From the NCBI GenBank assembly GCA_019695055.1, contig JAIBAT010000140.1, positions 1-38,316 of the forward strand: a DNA stretch of 38,316 nt. The letters run 5' to 3'. The notes under the pieces were generated by a model. The model was not told where the DNA came from. It ran no database searches and saw nothing but the letters and a program-made list of their open reading frames with translations. The DNA comes from Candidatus Sumerlaeaceae bacterium. GTDB taxonomy: Bacteria > Sumerlaeota > Sumerlaeia > Sumerlaeales > Sumerlaeaceae. Shown here piece by piece: positions 8,566 through 15,597 of this stretch (its first letter is position 1; each line of letters starts with the position of its first letter). The translations under genes were made by a program, and so were the position numbers.

Positions 8566-9909
8566 ATGCCACAAAGCCGCCGCACATTCCTCCGGGTAGG
8601 GATTTCCAGTCTCGCCTATTTCACGGTGGAGTCCACAACGCCCAGTTGGATCGTTCGCGCCGCCAACGCCATGAGTTGCAATTGCACATGCGACGGCCGC
8701 ATCCTTGTCATTCTCCAACTGGCTGGGGGAAACGATGGACTCAATACGGTCATCCCCCGAACCGATCCGGTTTATTACGACAGCCTAACCAGACCCAATA
8801 TCCGAGTGGCGTCAGGCTCAGAGATCAACCTCGACGGCGCCAACGGGCTCCACCCAAAGCTCTCGGACGTTGCGAATTGGTTTCAAAGTGGCCATGCAGC
8901 CATCATCAACAATGTCGGCTACGTAAACCCCGACCTCTCCCATTTCACCTCCACCGATTACTATGAAACTGGCAGCGTTCCCGGCCAGATCAAACCAACG
9001 CAGGGTTGGGTGGCGCGCTACTACGACAGTGCCTGCGTCGGCGCGGCCGATTCCAACGCGCTGTTCATGACAGCCGCTGGCATCAGTTCCGTACCCGGCT
9101 CCTTTGCCGGCCCGACGAGCTACACTCCCCCGGCGGTATCGAGTGCCAGCTCTTACTCACTGCAGGCCAGTTCCGACGGGACCCTGCGTCGCGCAGCCAT
9201 TACGGCTCTCAATGCGGCCCCAACCGTTGATCCGGATCTGATGTTTATCCAACGCACCGAGAACACCGCCGAAGCTTCCATAGCCGACATTGCGACGGCA
9301 GCCGCTCAACCGGCCCTTGTGCCAGCCGGTTCTTACACCACCGACAGCCTTGGCAACGGCCTGAAGCTGGTTTCCCAGGTGATCCGGGCCGGATTCCCAA
9401 CACGGGTCTTCTACGTGAGCCAGAGCGGGTACGACACCCACGCGACACAAGTCCAGGCCGCAGACCCGCTCAATTTGGGCGATCATCCGCGGTTGCTCGG
9501 AAATCTCAACCAATCGCTCCACGCCTTCCTCACGGAGATGCAACTCAGCGGGAACCTGAATCGGGTTCTTGTCATGACGTTTTCCGAATTCGGACGCCGC
9601 GTGAAGGAGAACAGCAGCTTCGGCACGGACCACGGAGCTGCAAACAACATGTTTTTATTGGGCGGCTGGCTGAACTCCGGCGTTTACGGTGGTCAACCGG
9701 ATCTCGTCAATTTGATCAAGGGCAACCTGAAGCACCAGGTGGATTTCCGATCGGTCTACGCCATGGTCATGGAGCAGTGGCTAAGCGCCTCGGCTGTTCC
9801 GGTCTTTGGCCAGTCGGTTTACGACACGGTCCTGCAGCCGGACTTTGCAAAGATCAATTTTGTAAAGACCGCATCTGCGGCTGCGAGAAATTGGGAGCAT
9901 TACCAATAA
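8566..9909 (+). CDS. DUF1501 family protein with Tat signal
   Basis: A 447-residue protein whose N-terminus is a twin-arginine signal (SRRTFLRVGISSLAYFTVES), so it is probably exported folded, perhaps with a bound metal. Family features are LVILQLAGGNDGLNTVIP near residue 50 and, in the last third, SQSGYDTHATQ, MTFSEFGRRVKEN and TDHGAANNMFLLGG. These conserved Asp, His and Glu positions resemble the metal-binding core of alkaline-phosphatase/sulfatase-type enzymes, to which DUF1501 is distantly related. A short cysteine-rich stretch, CNCTCDG, precedes the core. It is expressed with the DUF1800 gene, and its stop overlaps the start of the DNRLRE gene. Substrate unknown. Confidence 0.92.
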   Translation: MPQSRRTFLRVGISSLAYFTVESTTPSWIVRAANAMSCNCTCDGRILVILQLAGGNDGLNTVIPRTDPVYYDSLTRPNIRVASGSEINLDGANGLHPKLSDVANWFQSGHAAIINNVGYVNPDLSHFTSTDYYETGSVPGQIKPTQGWVARYYDSACVGAADSNALFMTAAGISSVPGSFAGPTSYTPPAVSSASSYSLQASSDGTLRRAAITALNAAPTVDPDLMFIQRTENTAEASIADIATAAAQPALVPAGSYTTDSLGNGLKLVSQVIRAGFPTRVFYVSQSGYDTHATQVQAADPLNLGDHPRLLGNLNQSLHAFLTEMQLSGNLNRVLVMTFSEFGRRVKENSSFGTDHGAANNMFLLGGWLNSGVYGGQPDLVNLIKGNLKHQVDFRSVYAMVMEQWLSASAVPVFGQSVYDTVLQPDFAKINFVKTASAAARNWEHYQ

Positions 9910-10631
9910 TGCATAAACTTCGACTTGGTATCACGGTCGTCTCCATGCTGGCACTGGTTTCGCAATCCATATTTGCTGCAACGCTCGTTTTGGAGGAAGG
10001 AGTGTCCGGGTACACTGGGACCGCCGACGCCACGCTCTACGAGAACCGTCCTTCCAACTCCAACGGCGCCGGGGCTCATTTCTTTGCCGGTGTTACGAAG
10101 GATGCCAGCCCGCGCCGGGCCCTTTTGCGATTCGATCTGGCTGCCATTCCAGCCGGCTCCACGGTCAGCTCAGCCTCTCTGATCCTCACGGTGGATCAAT
10201 CCCGACCCAGCACCGACCTCTACACTCTGCATGCGGCCTTGGCGGCGTGGAATGAGGGGTCCGTAGACGCTGGAGAACCCGGCGGGCTTGGTGCGGCGGC
10301 CGCAACGGGGGACGCGACCTGGTCACATCGTCAGTTTGGATTCACGACCTGGTCCAGCCTGGGCGGTGACTACGGTACGACATCGGCCCAAACCTTCTTC
10401 TCCACAGCTGGAACCTCCTCCACCTTCAGTAGTATCGCCATGGTGGCCACTGTCCAAAACTGGGTATCGAATCCGTTATCCAATTTCGGGTGGATCATTC
10501 TTGGTGACGAATCCACCGCCTGGAACGCTCATCGGTTCGTGTCCAGCGAGGGAACAATCGGCCAGCGGCCTAGGTTGATTGTCATTTACACACCGCCGGC
10601 ACGAATTCGGGATTGGGATTGTTACGATTAG
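9909..10631 (+). CDS. Exported DNRLRE-domain protein
   Basis: A 240-residue secreted protein. Its ATG shares the A of the preceding TAA (TAATG), so it is translationally coupled to the DUF1501 gene. A signal peptide (MHKLRLGITVVSMLALVSQ, ending near IFA) is followed by a single DNRLRE domain: DATLYENRPSNSNGAG, then RRALLRFDLAAIPAGSTV with SASLILTV. Later come AWNEGS, ATVQNWVSNPLSNFGWIIL and a closing RPRLIVIYT strand. Such domains are beta-sandwiches related to carbohydrate-binding modules and occur on surface and extracellular proteins. Here the domain makes up the whole mature protein. The gene converges with and overlaps the acyltransferase fusion gene by four bases. Confidence 0.85.
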   Translation: MHKLRLGITVVSMLALVSQSIFAATLVLEEGVSGYTGTADATLYENRPSNSNGAGAHFFAGVTKDASPRRALLRFDLAAIPAGSTVSSASLILTVDQSRPSTDLYTLHAALAAWNEGSVDAGEPGGLGAAAATGDATWSHRQFGFTTWSSLGGDYGTTSAQTFFSTAGTSSTFSSIAMVATVQNWVSNPLSNFGWIILGDESTAWNAHRFVSSEGTIGQRPRLIVIYTPPARIRDWDCYD

Positions 10632-13600
10632 GCCGCCAACTTTGCAGCCAATTCCTTGACGCCACGCAAATCTGTCTTTCCAGTTCCCAGAATGGGGATC
10701 GCCTCGACATAATGGAATGAATCCCGCCGGGGAATCCAAAGATTTGGGAGTCCACTGGACGAGAGCTTCTCTAGCACCGATTCCAGCGAGGCAGCGTCCA
10801 GGGTATGAAGCACGACCAATCGCTCCCCTTTCTTCTCGTCGGGCAGGGCCGTCACCACAAACTTCTGCTCCGTCGCCCCGGCCAGTTCGTGGAGTGCCTC
10901 CTCCACCTTGATATGCGGCACCATTTCCCCGCCGATTTTCGAGAAGCGCGACAAGCGGTCCGTGACCACAAGGAATCCGTCTTCATCCATGGCAGCGATG
11001 TCGCCGGTGACATACCATCCCTCACGCAGCACCTCGGCTGTCTTCTCGGGTTTGCCAAGGTAGCCCATCATGACATTGGGCCCCTTCACCGGCAGCAGGC
11101 CGGGTTTGCCCACGGGCATTGGGGCCAGGGTGTCAGGATCGACAATCTGTACGGTGACGCCGGGCAGTGGGTGGCCGATATGTTCGCGCTTGCCCCCGAC
11201 TTGATAGAAACCGGCAGCGCGATAACCAGGAACGTTCACTGTCACAGCCGGTGCGCACTCCGTGGTCCCGTAGGCCTCGTAGGGTCGAATGCCAAAACGA
11301 TCCTCGAAAGCCTGGGCCACTCGCTCAGGCAGTTTCTCGGCCCCAACCAGCACAAAACGCAGCGAACCAAACATCCCAGGCTCCACCCGACGAATGTAAC
11401 TCTGCAGAAAGGTTGGTGTCGCCACCATCAATGTAACACGGTATTTGGCCACCAGTCCGCCAATGGTACGTGCGTCCATGGGGTTTGGGTGAAACACCAC
11501 CCCATTGCCTCGCGTGGCCGGAAACCAAAGAGTGCCTGTGAATCCAAAGGAGTGGAAGAACGGCAGGATACCAAGTAGCCGGTCTGCGCGTCCCAGGCCC
11601 ATGACCTGGGACACTCCCTCCACATTTGAAATCACGTTGTAATGACTCAGCATGACGCCCTTTGGGTCGCCAGTACTGCCACTGGAAAAGATGACGGTGG
11701 CAAGATCGTCGAGGCTCCGGACCTTGCTTGCACCCAGAAGCTTCTCAAGCAGCCTCGCGGGAAATAACAGGGCGCCGATGGTCGCGGAAATCTTATCCCA
11801 AAGGGTTATCTCCGTTGCCAGATCCTCAATATAGATGGCACCGGCGGATGGCGCAACCTTGATCCTTTCGATAAACGCACGGGCCGTGACAATGGTTTTA
11901 ATGTTACACTGGGCCACGCAGGAGTCGAGGACCCCTTGGGAAACCGTATAGTTCAGATTGACCGGCACATGGCCGGCCATTGTGGCGCCAAAGTTGAGGC
12001 ACGCACCCGCCACTGACGGCGGCATGAGCAGGCCGACCATCTCCTGCCCCTGCCAGCGGCCCTTGAGGCGGCGGGCCAACACGATGCTGCGGACGAGGGC
12101 TCCGAAGAAGCTCACGTGCGGGGTCATGCCATCGGCCATGGCGAATCGTCGCGGATGCTGGCGCGCGATGGAAATGAACTCGCGGTGCAGCGGCCGCATA
12201 TCGTCGCGGCGGAACTTCGCCGCTTCAGTTCCCAGTTCCTGGATATCGCGCCGCACCTCGCTGGTCGGGGTGGAACCCGCCAGGGCCGCACCGTAGCTTA
12301 TGGTTACCGGATAGGGAATCTTATGCGGCATCTTCCACAGGAAGCGCCCCTTCTCAAAGCTGAAGATGGAACCCCACAGCCGGTCCAGATGGATCGGGAT
12401 GATGGGGGCGTCCACCCCTTTCATGATTCTCTCGAAACCACGCCGGAACGGCAGCAACTGTCCCGTCCGCGTAATTTGTCCCTCCGGGAAAATGCACACT
12501 ACTTCTCCGTCTCGCACAGCCTTCGATGCTGTCCGCATCGCCTGGATTAACGCTCGCGGACCGCTCTCCCCGCTGATCGGAATGGCCCGCATAATTCTTG
12601 CGAGCGGCTTCATAAGAGGGCGGTTGTAGATGCCCGCGTCCATAATGAACCGGACATGTCTGTCCGTGCTGGCTATGATGAAAAGCACATCCACGAACGA
12701 GACATGGTTCGAGCAAAACAAAGCACCCCCATGTTCCGGAATGTTATCGCGCCCCACTATGCGGAGGCGATAAATCGTGTGAGATAGAAACCATAGCCCC
12801 AGTCGGATTATGGAATCCGGCAGTAGGTAACAAATGTAGGCCGCGACACCCAAAGTCACCAGGCTTCCGACCAGGAACACCTGAGGCGGTTTAAGGCCAA
12901 GCAACTTGGGATCCGTCAAAACCCAAAACGCCACCGCCGCCAGCAGCACGCCAAGGTTTGAAAGGAAATAGGCCATCCCCTGCACACCGCCCTTGTTCGC
13001 GGCATCGGGACGCTGCTGTACGAGCGCTTGCACGGGCACAATAAAGAATCCGGCTCCAAATCCAAGTATGCTCAGTGAGAACAGCACATGGTGCAGGCTC
13101 AATCCAGGCCTCGATAGATCGATGCCAAAGATCGCCATAAGCAGGGCACCCAACGGAATGAAGCCATACTCAATCTTGTTGGAGGACAAGTAACCGGCCA
13201 GCACGCTCCCCAGCCCTATACCCACGGCCATGGACACCATCAGATACCCAAGCTGCACCTCATTGAGATGCATTGTCTGCTTCGCAAAACTTGCGTTGTT
13301 TTGCAGCACCAGTGCAGCCACAAACCACCAGAAGCTGTTTCCCAAAACTGCCAGCCACAGGACTCGATCCTTCATCGAATACTGCATGTAGCGCCACACA
13401 TCCGCCAGGAAATTGGGCTTAAAAACCCTATTGGGAGCCCGTGGCGGAACCTTGGTCACTTGCCAGGCGCAAAACGCTCCGACAACCGAAAGGCAGATCA
13501 AAGGCATCATGCCAAATTGCAGGTTACCCTTGAAAAGCGAGTACAGCTGCCCACCGGCCCATGTACCGCCGATGATCGCCACAAACGTCGTCAGCTCCAG

Positions 13601-14038
13601 ATATCCATTGGCCCACGAGATCTTCTTCTCCGGCACCAGTTCGGGAATGATCCCGTACTTGGCGGGACCAAAAAACGCTGAATGAATCCCCATCAGCCCC
13701 AGCACGGCGATGGAATAGGCCAGGTGATGGGAATAGAAGGCCAGCGCCCCAAGAATCATGATAAGAATCTCGGCCGACTTCGTCGTGATGGCCACCGAAC
13801 GCTTGCTGAAGCGATCGGCAAAATACCCGCCATACATCGAGAAGAGCAAAAAGGGCAGAATGAAGACTCCGGAAATGATGGAGATCTGCTTATTCCCTTC
13901 GGCCTCGCTGACTGCTTCGTAGGTCGCGATGACTGTCAAAAGCTGCTTGTAGCAGGTGTCATTGAACGCCGCCTGGAACTGCGCGGCGATCAGTGCCCAG
14001 AATCCCTTTAGACTTTTCGGGGATGATTCACTCTGCAA
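10628..14038 (-). CDS. aas: MFS (LplT-like)/acyltransferase/acyl-ACP synthetase fusion
   Basis: A 1136-residue three-module protein for membrane phospholipid re-acylation. Residues ~1-415 are an MFS lysophospholipid-flippase-like module (WALIAAQFQAAFNDTCYKQL, then GGYFADRFSKR). Residues ~425-600 are a PlsC-type acyltransferase with NHVSFVD (H445, D450) and FPEGQITRTG. Residues ~640-1136 are an AMP-binding acyl-ACP synthetase with the P-loop-like GSTGDPKG (787-794), YGTTECAP, and GWYVTGDIAAMDEDGFLVV. Together they would import lysophospholipid, activate a fatty acid on carrier protein and transfer it. E. coli has LplT and Aas as separate proteins; one-chain fusions are known in other bacteria. 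The start is TTG, supported by GAGGAGG 7 bases upstream. All catalytic motifs appear intact. Confidence 0.93.
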   Translation of the reverse strand: MQSESSPKSLKGFWALIAAQFQAAFNDTCYKQLLTVIATYEAVSEAEGNKQISIISGVFILPFLLFSMYGGYFADRFSKRSVAITTKSAEILIMILGALAFYSHHLAYSIAVLGLMGIHSAFFGPAKYGIIPELVPEKKISWANGYLELTTFVAIIGGTWAGGQLYSLFKGNLQFGMMPLICLSVVGAFCAWQVTKVPPRAPNRVFKPNFLADVWRYMQYSMKDRVLWLAVLGNSFWWFVAALVLQNNASFAKQTMHLNEVQLGYLMVSMAVGIGLGSVLAGYLSSNKIEYGFIPLGALLMAIFGIDLSRPGLSLHHVLFSLSILGFGAGFFIVPVQALVQQRPDAANKGGVQGMAYFLSNLGVLLAAVAFWVLTDPKLLGLKPPQVFLVGSLVTLGVAAYICYLLPDSIIRLGLWFLSHTIYRLRIVGRDNIPEHGGALFCSNHVSFVDVLFIIASTDRHVRFIMDAGIYNRPLMKPLARIMRAIPISGESGPRALIQAMRTASKAVRDGEVVCIFPEGQITRTGQLLPFRRGFERIMKGVDAPIIPIHLDRLWGSIFSFEKGRFLWKMPHKIPYPVTISYGAALAGSTPTSEVRRDIQELGTEAAKFRRDDMRPLHREFISIARQHPRRFAMADGMTPHVSFFGALVRSIVLARRLKGRWQGQEMVGLLMPPSVAGACLNFGATMAGHVPVNLNYTVSQGVLDSCVAQCNIKTIVTARAFIERIKVAPSAGAIYIEDLATEITLWDKISATIGALLFPARLLEKLLGASKVRSLDDLATVIFSSGSTGDPKGVMLSHYNVISNVEGVSQVMGLGRADRLLGILPFFHSFGFTGTLWFPATRGNGVVFHPNPMDARTIGGLVAKYRVTLMVATPTFLQSYIRRVEPGMFGSLRFVLVGAEKLPERVAQAFEDRFGIRPYEAYGTTECAPAVTVNVPGYRAAGFYQVGGKREHIGHPLPGVTVQIVDPDTLAPMPVGKPGLLPVKGPNVMMGYLGKPEKTAEVLREGWYVTGDIAAMDEDGFLVVTDRLSRFSKIGGEMVPHIKVEEALHELAGATEQKFVVTALPDEKKGERLVVLHTLDAASLESVLEKLSSSGLPNLWIPRRDSFHYVEAIPILGTGKTDLRGVKELAAKLAA

Positions 14039-14202
14039 ACGTCTGCCTCCTCGGGCGAGCCCGAAATGTAATCAGCCCCCGATTCTTAGCCGACGGGTGG
14101 CAATGGCAACAGGCAATTGGGCGATTTCGCCGCGGAATTCGCCTTCAGGTTGCCGGGTATCTTTCCATACTGTACCCCAAACCCAATGAAGAGAGCCAAA
14201 CC

Positions 14203-14637
14203 GTGAATCAATCCACCCAGTCGTTTAAGCACCACCTGCGCTTTCATCCCTATTTCCATTTCTTTGCGTTTCCGCTGCTGATGATCTCTGTCATTGCTTG
14301 CATTGTGAATGCCGCTATGGGCGGCGCCCATACGCACTGGGTGCTGGCCCTGCTGGCCATGGCCGTCGGGTTGATAGCTCCTATGATTCGCCTGAACGCA
14401 CTCACCGTGCAGGATCGCCTCATACGCCTCGAGGTGGCCTTGCGCTATGCCACCCTGGCAGGTGAACCCTTCGACAAGATTGCGTCCCGCCTGTCCAAGC
14501 GTCAGATCATCGCCCTCCGCTTCGCCAGCGACGCGGAGCTGGTGGACCTCGCGCGCAAAGCTGCAGCCGAAGGGACCACGCCCAAGGAAATCAAGCGCTC
14601 CATCAAGGACTGGCGTGTGGACGACTGGCGGCTGTAG
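14203..14637 (+). CDS. DUF6526 family membrane protein
   Basis: A 144-residue protein starting at a GTG; the frame is open further upstream but without recognisable protein. It has the DUF6526 pattern: FHPYFHFFAFPLL, two membrane helices (about residues 20-40 and 48-66), then a cytoplasmic domain with NALTVQDRLIRLEVALR, LSKRQIIALRFASDAELVDL and the closing KEIKRSIKDWRVDDWRL. The family is widespread, small and of unknown function. A purine-rich GAAGAGAG lies about 8 bases before the GTG. It is divergent from the acyltransferase fusion gene, and the ~165 bases between them probably hold both promoters. Confidence 0.85.
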   Translation: MNQSTQSFKHHLRFHPYFHFFAFPLLMISVIACIVNAAMGGAHTHWVLALLAMAVGLIAPMIRLNALTVQDRLIRLEVALRYATLAGEPFDKIASRLSKRQIIALRFASDAELVDLARKAAAEGTTPKEIKRSIKDWRVDDWRL

Positions 14638-14802
14638 GGTGATACCGTTTCCTACGCCCCCTGGCTCGTGCCACTTCACCATGGTCAATCGGGTAAAAGC
14701 TTTAAACCACAATTGCCCCCAACACCCATGCAATATTTGGTGATTATTTGTGGTGCGAATAGGAACTTTGGTCGTCCAGATGCCCTGTGAATCGGAACAA
14801 CT
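14638..14802. other. Short intergenic stretch
   Basis: No gene or clear signal is seen between the DUF6526 gene and the small zinc-ribbon-like frame. Confidence 0.5.
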
Positions 14803-15045
14803 ATGAAAGTCGAACGAGATTTCTGCAACCGTAGTTTGTGGGAGCAGCAGTGGCTTCTAAATAACACATGGTGCGATTACTGCAATGCAGCAGATCTGGG
14901 AACGGCCGGTCCAACGGAATACGAATTGAACGGTGTAAACCATTTGGAAGGGTTATATGCAGTTTGCGGAGCGCCAGTTCGTGCAGAGATCGTAAAGGTC
15001 CAACCCTACCCCCTTTTATCTGGTGGCACCCGCCATTGTTGGTAG
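14803..15045 (+). CDS. Small zinc-ribbon-like protein, one Cys missing
   Basis: An 80-residue frame. Residues ~15-62 read like a small zinc ribbon: a W-CDYC knuckle, a polar loop with ELNGVNHLEG, then a second knuckle YAVCGAPVRAEIVKV. A normal knuckle would be CxxC; here the first position is Tyr (TAT codon), leaving CxxC plus YxxC. The tail (LLSGGTRHCW) looks unrelated, so the 3' end may be altered. No good ribosome binding site precedes the ATG. It could be a real divergent gene or a decaying one. It lies just before the SnoaL-like gene, but no functional link is evident. Confidence 0.4.
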   Translation: MKVERDFCNRSLWEQQWLLNNTWCDYCNAADLGTAGPTEYELNGVNHLEGLYAVCGAPVRAEIVKVQPYPLLSGGTRHCW

Positions 15046-15071
15046 GTCAATTTAAGGACAGGAGAATAAGT

Positions 15072-15500
15072 ATGGGCGAACCCACAACATCGCTTGCGGC
15101 CGAGACAAAAGCGCTCCGCGAAGCTTATGACGCACTCAACCGGAACGACATTCCGGGATTCATCCAGATTCTTGCCCCACAAATCGAACGGATCGAGCCA
15201 GCCGGGTTCCCGGGAGAGGGAACCTATCGCGGGCTGGACGTTGTGGAGGCACATTTTTCCCTGCACCGTGAAAATTGGGCAGAGGGAAGTTGTGAGCCCG
15301 AACGGTTTATTGTCTCCGGCGACCGGATCGTAGTCTTTGTTCACGTGCGAGTGCGGCTTAAGGACGAGGACGACTGGCGCGAGGGGCATATTGCGGATGT
15401 CTTCACGTTTCGTGACGGCAAGGCCATTCAGTTTCGCACATTTGTCGACCGCCAGGAGGCCCTTGAATGGGCAGGTGTCGATTCCTCAGACGCACACTGA
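15072..15500 (+). CDS. SnoaL-like (NTF2 fold) protein
   Basis: A 142-residue protein of the NTF2-like superfamily, which forms cone-shaped barrels used as small enzymes or ligand-binding proteins. Typical features are an N-terminal helix pair (LREAYDALNRNDIPGFIQIL), a YRGLDVVEAHF turn, then long strands IVVFVHVRVRLK, HIADVFTFRDGKAIQFRTFVD and a closing helix QEALEWAG. The ATG has GGAG (15061-15064) 7 bases upstream, so the open frame before it is ignored. A specific activity cannot be assigned. The alaS gene starts about 100 bases later. Confidence 0.85.
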   Translation: MGEPTTSLAAETKALREAYDALNRNDIPGFIQILAPQIERIEPAGFPGEGTYRGLDVVEAHFSLHRENWAEGSCEPERFIVSGDRIVVFVHVRVRLKDEDDWREGHIADVFTFRDGKAIQFRTFVDRQEALEWAGVDSSDAH

Positions 15501-15597
15501 CCCACTCCCCCCAATCCCCCCGCTGTTTCAAAGGGAATTTGCCACGCCTCAATGCGTAGTGAAACATGGCCAAAACTTACAAAATCAACGGTTAGAG

